A stretch of DNA of 64,000 nucleotides from Moraxella atlantae NBRC 14588 (GCF_001591265.1 NZ_BCUL01000004.1:1-64000); one strand, 5' to 3'; positions 27,195-37,068 are shown, counted from the stretch's first letter. A program made the numbers and translations. The notes: generated from the letters alone by a model not told the origin.

Positions 27195-28168
27195 ACCTGA
27201 ATTCGACATAAGAAAGGATAAAAAAAAGAAGTCCAATATGCTAAAGTAAGTTCACCACAAACAACCTAGCCAAGGACTTCTTACATGGACAATCTTGTAG
27301 AACTTTACTGCCACATAGACGACTACTGCAAAACCTACACAGCCGAGCAACAGAAGAAAATGCTAACGCTAAAGCGAAAAAGCAGTAAAAAGACCCGAAA
27401 CAAACCATGCTGCATCAGTTTAGCAGAAATCATCACCATCATGGTACTATTTCATCAAATCAGATACCGAGAATTTAAAGCATTTTACTATGGCTATCTG
27501 TGTCAATGGCTAAAAAGTGCCTTTCCAAGACTACCAAGCTACAACAGAATGGTAGAACTGATGGAAAAAGCCGTACATCCCATGTGTGACTACTTGAAAT
27601 TCTTAATGCAAGGCAACTGCACAGGGATAAGCTACATTGACTCAACCAGTCTAGCTGTGTGTGACAACCACCGTATCAAACGCCACAAAGTCTTTGCCGA
27701 CACTGCCGCACGAGGAAAAAGTAGCATGGGCTGGTTTTATGGCTTTAAACTGCACGTCATCATCAACCACCCAGGTGAACTTGTCAATCTCACCGTCACA
27801 GCAGGCAATGTGGATGACAGAAAACCTGTGAAACAACTGTGCGATATGACCGTATTTGGTAAACTGTTTGGTGATAAAGGCTATATTAATAAATCCCTAA
27901 CTGCTTGGCTGGATAAGCGATTACTCAAACGCCGTTTCTTGATTGAGACGGTGTTTGATGAGTTAAAGCATATTTGCCAAATTGAGCATTCAAGACATCG
28001 TAGCCCTGCTGGGTTTATGGCTAATTTATTGGCAGGGCTGATTGCTTATTGCCACCAAACCAAGAAACCTACGCTAAAGAATGTGCTGATTGGGCATTCT
28101 TTACCGCAGGTTGCTTAGTTTGTGATAGCTTTCAATGAGTTATGCAGTAGTTTATGTCGAACTGGGGT
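27195..28168 (+). mobile_element. IS982-family insertion sequence
   Basis: About 974 bp with imperfect 17-bp terminal inverted repeats: ACCTGAATTCGACATAA at 27195-27211, and the reverse complement of TTATGTCGAACTGGGGT at 28152-28168 (14 of 17 match). One transposase gene fills the element. Flanking sequences (GTCTAACTA on the left, TAATTATTC on the right) do not form a target duplication. This fits loss of adjoining DNA, including most of the IS66 copy. Confidence 0.8.
27285..28118 (+). CDS. IS982-family transposase, probably with an internal deletion
   Basis: 277 residues. DDE residues can be placed: first Asp in SYIDSTSLAV, second in LFGDKGYINKSL, Glu in FLIETVFDELKH, followed by the family stretch QIEHSRHRSPAGF. 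Between DKGYINKSLTAWL and DKRLLKRRF the usual segment of roughly 20-25 residues (the LITKxRKNM region) is missing, while the frame is kept. Family members are usually about 290-300 residues. The catalytic triad remains, but the fold is probably damaged, so activity is doubtful. Confidence 0.85.
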   Translation: MDNLVELYCHIDDYCKTYTAEQQKKMLTLKRKSSKKTRNKPCCISLAEIITIMVLFHQIRYREFKAFYYGYLCQWLKSAFPRLPSYNRMVELMEKAVHPMCDYLKFLMQGNCTGISYIDSTSLAVCDNHRIKRHKVFADTAARGKSSMGWFYGFKLHVIINHPGELVNLTVTAGNVDDRKPVKQLCDMTVFGKLFGDKGYINKSLTAWLDKRLLKRRFLIETVFDELKHICQIEHSRHRSPAGFMANLLAGLIAYCHQTKKPTLKNVLIGHSLPQVA

Positions 28169-28220
28169 TAATTATTCAGTATGATAGGTAATTACTTAGT
28201 ATGACACCTAATTACTCGAC
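28169..28220. repeat. Imperfect 20-bp direct repeats beside the IS982 right end
   Basis: TAATTATTCAGTATGATAGG (28169-28188) and TAATTACTTAGTATGACACC (28189-28208) follow one another, then a partial third unit TAATTACTCGAC. They begin exactly at the IS end. Origin unknown. Confidence 0.6.
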
Positions 28221-28248
28221 TACATTTTTGTGCAAAGGTTTGCATAAA

Positions 28249-30087
28249 CTATTCCACCGTCACACTTTTTGCCAAGTTACGCGGTTTATCCACGTCGGTG
28301 CCTTTTGCCAAGGCGGTGTGATACGCCAATAATTGCACAGGAATGGTGTGCACAATCGGCGATAAAATGCCGACATGCCGCGGTGTGCGGATAACGTGCA
28401 CACCCTCACTTGCAGTGTATTCGCTATCCAAATCGGTGAATACAAACAGCTCGCCGCCGCGTGCTGCAACCTCTTGCATGTTTGCCTTGACCTTATCTAG
28501 CAAGCTATCGTTAGGCGCGATAACAACAACAGGCATGGTTTCATCGACCAACGCCAAAGGCCCGTGCTTAAGCTCGCCTGCAGGATAAGCCTCGGCATGA
28601 ATATAGGTGATTTCTTTGAGTTTTAGCGCGCCTTCAAGGGCGATTGGGTAGTGAATACCGCGTCCCAAAAATAGGCTGCTGGGCTTACTGGCAAATTGCG
28701 CTGCCCACCCGATGATTTGCGGCTCAAGGTTCAGCGCGTGCTGAATACTGCCTGCCACTTGGCGCAACTCTTCGGTAAATTGGGCTTCTTGCTCGGCATC
28801 AACCACACCACGCAACTTGCCCAACGTCACCGCTAGGCCAAACAATGCAATCAGCTGGGTGGTAAAGGCCTTGGTTGAGGCAACGCCGATTTCCGCCCCT
28901 GCGCGGGTATAAAATACCAATTCGCTTTCACGTGGCAATGCCGATTCCATGACGTTACAAATCGATAGGCTGTGCCGATGCCCCAATGCTTTGGCATATT
29001 TAAGCGCCTCCAACGTGTCCAGCGTTTCGCCCGATTGTGAAATGGTGATAATCAGCGTATCGGGGTCAGCGATGACAGGGCGGTAGCGGTATTCACTGGC
29101 AATTTCGACATCACACGGTATGCTCGCGATACTTTCAAGCCAGTATTTGGCGGTCAAGCCTGCATAATACGACGTGCCACACGCCAAAATCTTGATACCA
29201 CGAATTTGGCTAAACACCGTCTGCGCCTGCTCACCAAAGTTAGCAGCAATAAAGCCTGAGTTCATAAACACCTCGGTGGTGTCAATGATGGCTTTGGGCT
29301 GCTCGTGGATTTCTTTTTGCATAAAATGCGTGTAAGGACCCAGCTCAAGCGATGCCAAAGACACTTGTGAGGTTTTAACCAATCGCTCAGCAGGCTGACC
29401 ATCCCGATCAAGCAAACGCTCGACTCCATCGGCGGATAGCAACGCCATATCGCCATCTTCTAGGTACATGATATCTCGGGTAAACGCAACCACCGCCGAA
29501 ACGTCTGAGGCGACAAATACTTCTTGCTCACCGCAACCAATCAGCAGCGGACAGCCCATGCGCGCTACCACCATTTGATCGGGCAAATCAGCGGCAATCA
29601 CCGCAATGGCATATGCACCATGAAAACCTGCACACGCTGTCTGCACGGCGGCAAACAAATCACCACCATTTTTGACGTACTGTTGATGCACGCTGTGGGC
29701 AATAACCTCGCTGTCAGTTTGTGAGGTAAAAACATACCCTGCTACTTGCAAGCGCTCACGTTCAGCTTCAAAGTTTTCGATAATCCCGTTATGCACCACA
29801 CAAATTAAGTCATTGGATATATGCGGATGAGCGTTGGGCTCGGTCACGCCGCCATGCGTTGCCCAGCGCGTATGCCCGACCCCTGTGCTACCCGTCAAGC
29901 CCATTTCCTGCGCGGCTTGGTCGGTCAAGGCCACTCGACCGACGCGGCGCACGCGCTTGATACCTGCTGCTGTCTGCACGGCAATACCTGCCGAATCATA
30001 GCCACGATACTCAAGCCGCTTGAGCCCATCGGTCAAAAAATCCACGACATTGGCATGACGACGTATGCTACCGACGATACCGCACAT
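28249..30087 (-). CDS. glmS: Glutamine--fructose-6-phosphate aminotransferase (isomerizing)
   Basis: Makes glucosamine 6-phosphate from fructose 6-phosphate and glutamine, the first step towards UDP-GlcNAc for peptidoglycan and lipid A. 612 residues: an N-terminal Ntn glutaminase with catalytic Cys2 (MCGIVGSI), then two SIS sugar-isomerase domains ([22 protein letters not shown]) and the C-terminal [12 protein letters not shown]. Downstream of glmU on the same strand with a 159-bp gap. I see no glmS ribozyme, as expected outside Gram-positives. Confidence 0.97.
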   Translation of the reverse strand: MCGIVGSIRRHANVVDFLTDGLKRLEYRGYDSAGIAVQTAAGIKRVRRVGRVALTDQAAQEMGLTGSTGVGHTRWATHGGVTEPNAHPHISNDLICVVHNGIIENFEAERERLQVAGYVFTSQTDSEVIAHSVHQQYVKNGGDLFAAVQTACAGFHGAYAIAVIAADLPDQMVVARMGCPLLIGCGEQEVFVASDVSAVVAFTRDIMYLEDGDMALLSADGVERLLDRDGQPAERLVKTSQVSLASLELGPYTHFMQKEIHEQPKAIIDTTEVFMNSGFIAANFGEQAQTVFSQIRGIKILACGTSYYAGLTAKYWLESIASIPCDVEIASEYRYRPVIADPDTLIITISQSGETLDTLEALKYAKALGHRHSLSICNVMESALPRESELVFYTRAGAEIGVASTKAFTTQLIALFGLAVTLGKLRGVVDAEQEAQFTEELRQVAGSIQHALNLEPQIIGWAAQFASKPSSLFLGRGIHYPIALEGALKLKEITYIHAEAYPAGELKHGPLALVDETMPVVVIAPNDSLLDKVKANMQEVAARGGELFVFTDLDSEYTASEGVHVIRTPRHVGILSPIVHTIPVQLLAYHTALAKGTDVDKPRNLAKSVTVE

Positions 30088-30246
30088 AGGCTTTCCTTAT
30101 ATTCTAAAACCAACAAATTAAATTTATGGTTATCTAATACCATCAATCGTTCATATGGGGTTAATAAACGAATTTTTAAGGCTAAACTATGGCTGAGCTC
30201 GCTTTGATTTTGCCTTAATTATTCGCTTAGGGTATACAATTGTATC

Positions 30247-31620
30247 TTACTTTTTACTGGGGCGTTGCCAACGCTCCACGGTCACCTGCTTGGCGCGTGC
30301 CAAAGTGAGTTTGTCTGCAGGCGCAGCTTGGGTAATCACCGAACCTGCACCAATCGTCGCGCCTGCACCGATTTGCACGGGTGCAACAAGGCTTGCATTG
30401 CTGCCGATAAACGCGCCATCACCGATTTGGGTTTTTGACTTATTCACGCCATCATAGTTACACGTGATTGTACCTGCGCCGATATTCACTTGGCTGCCAA
30501 TGGTTGCGTCACCGATGTAGCTTAGGTGATTGACCTTGCTGCCTGCACCGATTTGGGCTTTTTTGGTTTCAACAAAATTACCAATTTTTACCCCATCAGC
30601 AAGTTGGGTATCAGGGCGCAAATGGGCAAACGGGCCAATATCCACACCTGCGCCGATGGTCGCTTGATGGATGACGCAGTACGGCTTGAGATGACACGCA
30701 TTACCAACGCTGCTGTTGCTGATCACGCAGCCTGCTTCAATATACACGTTATCGCCTAGCTGCACATCGCCTTCAAAGACGACATTGACATCAACGAACA
30801 CGTCGCGCCCGACGCTAAGCTGCCCACGGATATCAACACGACTTGGGTCGGCAAACTGTACGCCTTGCCGCTGAAGCTGCTCAACTTGATAGCTTTGATA
30901 GCGCCGTTCTAAACGCGCTAGCTGCACGCGGTCATTGACACCTTCAACTTCAAAACCAAATTTTGGTGCAACCGTTGCCACCTCCACACCATCGGCGATT
31001 GCCATCTGGACGATGTCGGTTAAATAATACTCCCCTTGGGCATTGTCGTTGCTAAGTTTTGGCAAAAATTGCTGCAAAATCGCGTTATCGACCAAATAAA
31101 TGCCGCTGTTGATTTCTTGAATCTGTTTTTGCTCAGGCGTTGCGTCTTTTTCTTCAACAATACCTGTCACCTTGCCTGCTGCGTCACGCACGATACGCCC
31201 TAGCCCAAACGGATTGTCTAACCCCAACGTGACCATCGCTAGCTGGCTACCGCTGTCAATCAGTTGCTGCAAGGTGTCTTGCCCAATCAGCGGCACATCG
31301 CCCGATAAAATCAGACTTTTGCCTGTGGTTGGTAAATGCGGCAAGGCCATCTGCACCGCGTGTCCCGTGCCAAGCTGCTCGGCTTGCTCAACCCATTCTA
31401 GCGTGCCGTTGTGCACGCCATAATCAGCAAATGCCGCCTTGACCTGCTCACCACCAAAACCATACACCACAATGATACGTTCACTGCCCAATCGCTTGGC
31501 AGTGTCAAGCACATGACGCAGCAGTGGTTTGCCGCCAAGTGTTTGTAGCACTTTGGGGCGGCTTGATTGCATCCGTGTGCCTTTGCCCGCTGCCATGATA
31601 ATTGTGGTGAGATTTTGCAT
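30247..31620 (-). CDS. glmU: Bifunctional UDP-GlcNAc pyrophosphorylase / GlcN-1-P acetyltransferase
   Basis: Acetylates GlcN-1-P and then uridylylates it to UDP-GlcNAc. 457 residues. The N-terminal nucleotidyltransferase domain has [19 protein letters not shown] and LSGDVPLI. The C-terminal left-handed beta-helix shows many hexapeptide repeats ([20 protein letters not shown] and similar), where the acetyltransferase active site lies. With glmS next to it, the pair covers most of the route from fructose 6-phosphate; GlmM is not in the window. Confidence 0.97.
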   Translation of the reverse strand: MQNLTTIIMAAGKGTRMQSSRPKVLQTLGGKPLLRHVLDTAKRLGSERIIVVYGFGGEQVKAAFADYGVHNGTLEWVEQAEQLGTGHAVQMALPHLPTTGKSLILSGDVPLIGQDTLQQLIDSGSQLAMVTLGLDNPFGLGRIVRDAAGKVTGIVEEKDATPEQKQIQEINSGIYLVDNAILQQFLPKLSNDNAQGEYYLTDIVQMAIADGVEVATVAPKFGFEVEGVNDRVQLARLERRYQSYQVEQLQRQGVQFADPSRVDIRGQLSVGRDVFVDVNVVFEGDVQLGDNVYIEAGCVISNSSVGNACHLKPYCVIHQATIGAGVDIGPFAHLRPDTQLADGVKIGNFVETKKAQIGAGSKVNHLSYIGDATIGSQVNIGAGTITCNYDGVNKSKTQIGDGAFIGSNASLVAPVQIGAGATIGAGSVITQAAPADKLTLARAKQVTVERWQRPSKK

Positions 31621-31674
31621 AAATATTCCTTAAGCAATCAATTGTTATAGCATCAATTGTTCGACAATACACTG

Positions 31675-32262
31675 TTAAATTATTATAAACATTAAGCCAA
31701 TGAAAACAATAGCAGCCATCACACCTGCTAGCACATCATCAATCAAAATTCCAAATCCGCCGCCCACGTGCCGATCCACCCATTTGATGGGAAACGGTTT
31801 GATGATATCAAAAAACCGAAACAGCACAAACGCCATCAACAAGTGCACCCATTGCCACATGCCAAACCACGTATCAATCCGATAATGGCTCATGCTGTTT
31901 AATGGGTCAAACTGATAACAATATTTTAACGCCAACAGCGTGATCCACATGCCAACCCATTCATCAAACACAATGTGCGGATCATCGTGCACGCCCATCA
32001 AATCCGACGTTTTGCCGCAAATATAGCTGCCCACCAAGCCACCTGCAACCGTAATCGCCAAAAATCCCCAAAAACCCAACCACGACAAGCCAATGCCAAC
32101 CAACAAACCGCCCAGCGAGCCCCATGTACCTGCCGCGCGTTTGGGCAAACCTGAACCTAACCCAATGCCAAGCCAATAAATTAACCGCTCCCAGCCGCTG
32201 GCATCAGACGGACATGGGGGGCAGGGATTGGCTTTACGAACATCGGGTTTATGCGTGGTCAT
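31675..32262 (-). CDS. pgpA: Phosphatidylglycerophosphatase A
   Basis: Dephosphorylates phosphatidylglycerol phosphate to phosphatidylglycerol in the inner membrane. 195 residues with about four membrane segments. The conserved GLGSGLPKRAAGTWGSL and the acidic metal-binding VHDDPHIVFDEWVGMW, FRFFDIIKPFPI and GFGILIDDVLAG motifs are all present. It ends the ribH-nusB-thiL-pgpA cluster, an order shared with many proteobacteria, and is 13 bp after thiL. Confidence 0.95.
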   Translation of the reverse strand: MTTHKPDVRKANPCPPCPSDASGWERLIYWLGIGLGSGLPKRAAGTWGSLGGLLVGIGLSWLGFWGFLAITVAGGLVGSYICGKTSDLMGVHDDPHIVFDEWVGMWITLLALKYCYQFDPLNSMSHYRIDTWFGMWQWVHLLMAFVLFRFFDIIKPFPIKWVDRHVGGGFGILIDDVLAGVMAAIVFIGLMFIII

Positions 32263-32275
32263 TGAAAAGATTTAT

Positions 32276-33214
32276 TCAAAAATGCTGATAGCCTTGGGTG
32301 GTCAGATTAACACGCGTTTGTCCATCAAATAGCTGCATAGCACTGCCTGCAATGATCTCACCAATCGGATGGATATGCTGGCTCAATTCGCTATGCATTT
32401 GCTCAAATTCTGCCAATTTATCGCACGCAATGGTGAAACACAATTGATAATCATCGCCGCCGTTTAGCTGATACTGCCATTTTTCAAGATTTGGCAAGGT
32501 TTGCAAAAGCGGATGGGTTGGAATTTTGGCTAAGTTAATCACCGCCCCAATATCACTTGCCGCCAAAATATGCCCCAAATCTTGCGCCAGACCATCAGAC
32601 ACATCAATCATACTGCTGGCAAAGCCGCGCAACGCTTGCCCCAATGCAACACGGGGGACAGGCAAATCCAGCGCATCTTGCAAGTCAGAAAGCCTGCCAC
32701 GCAATACCTGTTGCAAGGCATAGCTTGCCGAACCGATCTCGCCACTGACGCACACCACATCACCAACCTGCGCCCCATGGCGGCAAATCGCCTGCCCGTC
32801 TGGCACCCAGCCCAACGCCGTCACGCTGATGGTTAAAGAATCGGATTTGGTCGTATCACCGCCGATCAACTGCACACCAAACTGCTGACAAATCGCGCCT
32901 AAACCACGGCTAAACTCACCAAGCCAAGTCTCATCCGCAGACGGCAAGCTGATACCCAACAAAATCGCATACGGGGTTGCACCCATCGCTGCAAGATCAG
33001 ATAAATTTACCGCCACCGCCTTCCAGCCAATCGCAAACGCTGAGGTAGACAACGGAAAATGCCGCCCTGCAACCAATGTATCAAGGCAGCTCACCAACTG
33101 ACAGCTCACAGGCGGCTGGCTAATCGCCGCGTCATCACCAATACCAACCACCGTGTCGCAATGTTGGGCGGTGGCAGCGGCAAAATGTTGGGCGATTAAG
33201 CAAAATTCAGACAT
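32276..33214 (-). CDS. thiL: Thiamine-monophosphate kinase
   Basis: Phosphorylates thiamine monophosphate to the active cofactor thiamine diphosphate. 312 residues, an AIR-synthase-like fold. Seen are VGIGDDAAI, KAVAVNLSDLAAMGATP (metal and ATP site), GGDTTKSD, MIDVSDGLAQDLGHI and NGGDDYQLCF. Lies between nusB and pgpA, 23 bp after nusB. Confidence 0.95.
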   Translation of the reverse strand: MSEFCLIAQHFAAATAQHCDTVVGIGDDAAISQPPVSCQLVSCLDTLVAGRHFPLSTSAFAIGWKAVAVNLSDLAAMGATPYAILLGISLPSADETWLGEFSRGLGAICQQFGVQLIGGDTTKSDSLTISVTALGWVPDGQAICRHGAQVGDVVCVSGEIGSASYALQQVLRGRLSDLQDALDLPVPRVALGQALRGFASSMIDVSDGLAQDLGHILAASDIGAVINLAKIPTHPLLQTLPNLEKWQYQLNGGDDYQLCFTIACDKLAEFEQMHSELSQHIHPIGEIIAGSAMQLFDGQTRVNLTTQGYQHF

Positions 33215-33237
33215 AGCACACGGTAGCAGATAGGGGG

Positions 33238-33789
33238 TTATTTATCAGATGGATTTTGTTGTTGGATGTGTGGTTGGTCTTGCGTGTGCTCGGCAGTGGT
33301 TTGGTGTTGGGCTTTTTTGGCATCTGCCGCGACCTCTGGCTGGCGCAAGTCTTTGGCAACCTTATCCATCACCACATGAATCAGCTTGTAGCCATCAGAT
33401 GAACCAAAATGACTGTTCAGCTGCAACGCCTCATCAATCACCACTTTATACGGTACTTCAAAGCGGTATTTCATCTCATACGTACCGACCAGCAACACGG
33501 CTTGCTCAACTTTATCTAGCCGCGACCAATCGCGATCAAGTACGCCGCTGATATAGTCAATCAGCGTATCACTTTGGGCGATGATTTGGCTTATCAGTTC
33601 ATGATAATAGCCCAAATGCACGGTATGCATGGCGTTTTCGCTACGTGTGTGCGCCTCAATCTCATGCGCAGGGTTGCCCGTCATCAACCACTCATACAAA
33701 CCTTGCACAGTAAACCGCCGCGCCTTACGAATCGCGGTCAAGCTGGTTTTGTAGTTGAGGGCTTCGCGTTGTGGTTCGGTATCGCTCAT
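33238..33789 (-). CDS. nusB: Transcription antitermination factor NusB
   Basis: RNA-binding factor that with NusE (S10) recognises boxA and supports antitermination in rRNA operons. 183 residues from MSDTEPQRE; the open frame extends 13 codons further, but the extension has no good ribosome binding site. The all-helical NusB core runs from ARRFTVQGLYEWLM to the conserved YKVVIDEALQLNSHFGSSDGYKLIHVVMDKVA. A hydrophilic tail rich in Gln, Ala and Lys (about 40 residues) follows the core. Immediately follows ribH. Confidence 0.93.
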   Translation of the reverse strand: MSDTEPQREALNYKTSLTAIRKARRFTVQGLYEWLMTGNPAHEIEAHTRSENAMHTVHLGYYHELISQIIAQSDTLIDYISGVLDRDWSRLDKVEQAVLLVGTYEMKYRFEVPYKVVIDEALQLNSHFGSSDGYKLIHVVMDKVAKDLRQPEVAADAKKAQHQTTAEHTQDQPHIQQQNPSDK

Positions 33790-33830
33790 TGTCTGCCTTA
33801 TATCAGGTGAAAAGAGGTTACAGTGCAAAA

Positions 33831-34346
33831 TTATTCGTCATCGCCAAGCGCGTCGATTTGATCAAGCACACCAATCATCTCAAGTGCGACCGCTGCCGCT
33901 TCGCTGCCCTTGTTGCCTGCTTTGGTGCCTGCGCGTTCGATGGCTTGTTCAATGCTGTCGGTGGTCAAAATACCGTTGATGACAGGCAAATCGTAATCTA
34001 GCCCAATCGCGCCTAAGCCTTTGGCAGACTCGCCTGCAACATAGTCAAAATGTGGTGTACTGCCGCGAATCACCGCGCCTAAAGCGATAATCGCGTCAAA
34101 TTTATCCGTCTGGGCAAGCCGCGCCGTTGCCAAAGGAATCTCCCACGCACCTGGTACGCGCACCACGGTGATATTATGCCCTGCCACACCATGACGCAGC
34201 AGCGTATCAAGCGCGCCATTGACCAGTGACTCGACGACAAAGCTATTAAACCGCCCGACGACAAGCGCAACGCGGGCATGTGATTGGGTGTGTAGCTCAC
34301 CGTGTAGGTGTTGGACTTGCGCAAGTTGATTGGGTAAATTGGTCAT
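33831..34346 (-). CDS. ribH: 6,7-dimethyl-8-ribityllumazine synthase
   Basis: Penultimate step of riboflavin synthesis, forming capsid-like oligomers. 171 residues from [10 protein letters not shown]; an upstream in-frame ATG at 34382 is less likely because it lacks family similarity. Motifs seen are [19 protein letters not shown] and [14 protein letters not shown], which contains the active-site His, plus [17 protein letters not shown]. No FMN riboswitch is visible upstream. TnpB copy 3 ends 98 bp upstream of the start. Confidence 0.95.
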   Translation of the reverse strand: MTNLPNQLAQVQHLHGELHTQSHARVALVVGRFNSFVVESLVNGALDTLLRHGVAGHNITVVRVPGAWEIPLATARLAQTDKFDAIIALGAVIRGSTPHFDYVAGESAKGLGAIGLDYDLPVINGILTTDSIEQAIERAGTKAGNKGSEAAAVALEMIGVLDQIDALGDDE

Positions 34347-34428
34347 CGTGGTGCCTTTACTAAAATCATGTGAATAAAACAACGTAAATATTGCCTAAAA
34401 TCAGTAACTTTATTGTGGTTAAAACAGT

Positions 34429-34525
34429 GTAAAAAACAGTTGGCTTGACTTCCTCCCCTCCCTAAAGTGAGGGGATTTCTTCTACAAGACGGTCAAGCCC
34501 GACCGCAAGAATGTTCTTACTGGCG
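34429..34525 (-). ncRNA. Predicted reRNA (omegaRNA) region of copy 3
   Basis: The stem CGGTC/GACCG with loop GGGCTT lies at 34490-34505, and the terminal CCCCTC/GAGGGG hairpin follows. The predicted guide after TCAA is GCCAACTGTTTTTTAC. The limits are inferred. Confidence 0.4.
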
Positions 34526-35666
34526 TTGATATCTCTATCATGCCATGTGCCACACTTCGCACAAGTCCATTCTCTTATTCGCAAACCTGCGCTACCTTTT
34601 GGACTACTGGACATATCGCCACAGCACGAACAGGTTTGGGTAGTGTATTTCTCATTCACGATTTCAAAACGGCAACCTGCATGCTTGCATTTGTAGGTCA
34701 GTTGGCGTTTGAGTTCAAACCAACCTGCATCGTAAACCGATTTGGCTAGTTTGCCTTTTTTGCGGCTGAATTGGGTGGTTTTAATATCACCGACCACAAT
34801 TAGGGCATTGTCTTTGACTAATTGGCTAGTGAATTTGTGGATGAGGTCTTGGCGTGTGTTTTTGATTTTGGCATGAATCGCTTTGACACGCTGTTTGTTT
34901 TTGGCTCGTTGGGCGGTGGCTAATTTTTTAGCCCATGCTTGGGTCTGTTTGATTTGTAGTTTATCGCCGTTTGAGGTGGTGGCACTGTCTTTTAAGCCTA
35001 AGTCTATGCCGACACTACCTGTTCCGCATTGTGTTTTAGGATATTCTTTGACGGTGATACAGGCATACCAACGGTTACGGCTGTCTTGGACGATTTCGCA
35101 AGTGTTTATTTGATATAGGCTAAGATTGTAGCTATCCCATAGGTCTATAATTAGCTTTTGCCCTTGGGCTAAACTAAGCTGTAAGGTTGATTTTAAGCCT
35201 TTCTTGCCTGTGGCATGGGTGGCGATATGTTTAATCGCCGATTGCTTAAACGGTAGCCAACCTAATGATTTACGCTTTGCCTTTGGGTTGTTGGTTCGCC
35301 ATGATAGTTTAGCCTTTTTGAATTGGCGTCGCGATTTGGCGTGAGTTTCGTTAATGGCTTGTATGGTTTGAGAATGCAAGCCTAGCAGTTCACCGCTACC
35401 TTTGGTGTATTCATTTAGGTCATAGGCACTAAAAAATTTGCCTGTTTTTTGCAGGTATTTGTAACTCAAGTCATTGACATAGTTCCACACAAAATTGACC
35501 AAACCGCTTAGGCGGTTAAGCTTTGCTGTGTGTTTGTCTTTTATGCGTAGCTTGAGGGTTTTCATGGGGTTAGTTTAACACATTTAACAAGTTTCTGTGC
35601 GTAAGCATGATTGCGGAATTGCCTTATATCCACCGCCTGAAGTCGGTGGTTTTACGGCAATGGATG
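34445..35666 (-). mobile_element. IS200/IS605-like element, TnpB-only, copy 3
   Basis: About 1222 bp. Left flank TTTATC, left hairpin intact (CCACCG/CGGTGG), right end at GTCAA. More diverged from copies 1 and 2 than those two are from each other. It sits between ribH and the cation transporter, with its right end towards ribH. Confidence 0.85.
34462..35565 (-). CDS. tnpB: TnpB (IS200/IS605 OrfB), copy 3
   Basis: 367 residues. RuvC Asp in GIDLGLKDS, the altered RuvC-II reading VVGDI, the C4 zinc finger (CSCC ... CAKC) and HDRDINAS are all present. It is one residue shorter than the other copies because the zinc-finger loop reads GDMSSSPKG instead of GQIDSNSPKG. Other substitutions are spread along the protein (SGLVN, GELLG, RRQFKKAK), so this is an older or separately acquired copy. 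The frame is intact. Confidence 0.92.
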   Translation of the reverse strand: MKTLKLRIKDKHTAKLNRLSGLVNFVWNYVNDLSYKYLQKTGKFFSAYDLNEYTKGSGELLGLHSQTIQAINETHAKSRRQFKKAKLSWRTNNPKAKRKSLGWLPFKQSAIKHIATHATGKKGLKSTLQLSLAQGQKLIIDLWDSYNLSLYQINTCEIVQDSRNRWYACITVKEYPKTQCGTGSVGIDLGLKDSATTSNGDKLQIKQTQAWAKKLATAQRAKNKQRVKAIHAKIKNTRQDLIHKFTSQLVKDNALIVVGDIKTTQFSRKKGKLAKSVYDAGWFELKRQLTYKCKHAGCRFEIVNEKYTTQTCSCCGDMSSSPKGSAGLRIREWTCAKCGTWHDRDINASKNILAVGLDRLVEEIPSL

Positions 35667-35780
35667 ATAAATTTATGCCAATTGGCGGTTATCATAGCAT
35701 TTTTTGGGCATAAAGTCTTAGCATTGCATCTAAGTTATCTATATTATTGTTACCCCTATTTTAATGCTTGTAAAAAATCG

Positions 35781-35798
35781 ATGTCATCAAATCGTCAT
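35781..35798 (+). promoter_or_regulatory. Pho-box-like repeat upstream of the cation transporter
   Basis: ATGTCAT-CAAA-TCGTCAT has the 7-4-7 arrangement and matches the PhoB consensus at 11 of 14 repeat positions. It lies 44 bp before the start codon. Whether PhoB acts here is unknown. Confidence 0.3.
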
Positions 35799-35842
35799 AT
35801 TTCGGCGATAAAGTAAGCCTGTGTACCACAACCTTACATTTT

Positions 35843-36919
35843 ATGCCGACCCCATCTTGTCAATATACGCCAAAATCTCAGGCATTTGCCAAACGCACCT
35901 TATGTAAACCACTTAGCCGCCCCCAACCCTTACCCACGACCATTCCGCATTTAGAGTGCTGCACCGAGGTAGCCACTGATCACGTTACGCCTTCTGCGCT
36001 TACCAACCAAAAGGCGGCTTATAACCCTGATCTTGAACGCCGCGCGCTGCAATACTCGCTAATAGGGACGTTTGTCATGTCCCTCATGGGCTTGAGCGCA
36101 GGGATCTTTGCCCATTCGCAGGCGATTTTGCTTGACGGTATGTTTTCGGTATTGGCAATGGCGATGACGGGCTTGGCGTTGTTCACCACACGACTGGTGC
36201 ACCGACCCGATGATGCGCGTTTTCAGTTTGGCTATGCCCACCTTGAACCTTTGACCACCGTGCTGCAAGGGCTGTTTGTATTGGCGGTGTGTGTGTTGGC
36301 GTTGGTGTCGGGATTTGAGGCATTACACGGTAACAATGAGCCGCTACGCCTTGATATCGCGTTTGGCTATACCTTGGTGACGGCGGTGCTGTGCCTGCTC
36401 AATTACCGTTATCTTAAAGTGATTGGACAAAAAACAGGCTCGGAGATCATCCGCGTTGATGCCCATGAATGGCTGATTGATGGGCTATTGACCGCGACTT
36501 TGCTGGTCGGTTTTATCATCGCGCTGCTGATCGCACCGACACGTTTTGGCAAATTTGTGCCATATATTGACCCGATTTTGACGATGATTTTGGCGGTCAT
36601 TGCCAGTATTGTGCCCTTTAATATCGTGCGTAGAAATATCCAAGAGGTGCTATTGGTCAGTCCCGATGACATCAACCGCCGTTTGCGTGATTGGCTTGGT
36701 GAGCTTGCACGCGTGTATGATTTTGCAGATTATAGTTGCCATTTTGCCAAATCGGGGCGGCAATATGACATTGAGATCAATATTTTGGTGACAGATAATG
36801 CGCGTTGGACACTCGATGCGCAAGACGCAGTGCGCGCAGTGATTGAGCGTGAATTAAGTGCGCAATTAGGTGAGGTGTGGCTGTCGGTCAGCTTTACCCG
36901 TCAGGCAAAATGGCTGTAA
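35843..36919 (+). CDS. Cation diffusion facilitator family transporter
   Basis: Membrane efflux protein of the CDF family, which exports Zn2+, Fe2+, Mn2+ or Co2+ in exchange for protons. 358 residues. About 65 non-conserved N-terminal residues (with CC near 39) precede the core, so the true start may be further in. The core begins NPDLERRALQYSLIG, with membrane helices at about 70-90, 95-115, 140-160, 175-195, 210-230 and 245-265. Metal-site candidates are D in AILLDGMFSVLAMAM, and H and D in RVDAHEWLIDGLL. The C-terminal cytoplasmic domain is short. Metal specificity cannot be read from the sequence. Confidence 0.85.
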   Translation: MPTPSCQYTPKSQAFAKRTLCKPLSRPQPLPTTIPHLECCTEVATDHVTPSALTNQKAAYNPDLERRALQYSLIGTFVMSLMGLSAGIFAHSQAILLDGMFSVLAMAMTGLALFTTRLVHRPDDARFQFGYAHLEPLTTVLQGLFVLAVCVLALVSGFEALHGNNEPLRLDIAFGYTLVTAVLCLLNYRYLKVIGQKTGSEIIRVDAHEWLIDGLLTATLLVGFIIALLIAPTRFGKFVPYIDPILTMILAVIASIVPFNIVRRNIQEVLLVSPDDINRRLRDWLGELARVYDFADYSCHFAKSGRQYDIEINILVTDNARWTLDAQDAVRAVIERELSAQLGEVWLSVSFTRQAKWL

Positions 36920-36977
36920 ACAACGACAGATCAAGATCAAAATGGCTGTCAATTATGCCATGGGAAGAGCCAAAATT

Positions 36978-37068
36978 TGGCGGTGAAAGAGGGATTCGAA
37001 CCCTCGATACGCTATTGACGTATACACACTTTCCAGGCGTGCGCTTTCGACCACTCAGCCATTTCACC
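36978..37068 (-). tRNA. tRNA-Ser (GGA)
   Basis: 91 nt including the encoded CCA. The acceptor stem GGTGAAA pairs with TTTCACC, the anticodon loop CTGGAAA has GGA, the long variable arm of tRNA-Ser is present, and the T loop reads GGTTCGAATCC. It stands alone between the cation transporter and the nuclease gene. Confidence 0.97.

Noticed and set aside
27186-28177. Target-site duplication around the IS982 element
   Set aside because: The flanks GTCTAACTA and TAATTATTC do not match; at most a shared TA.
30088-30246. glmS ribozyme or riboswitch between glmU and glmS
   Set aside because: No ribozyme-like conserved core is visible, and gammaproteobacteria regulate glmS by small RNAs instead.
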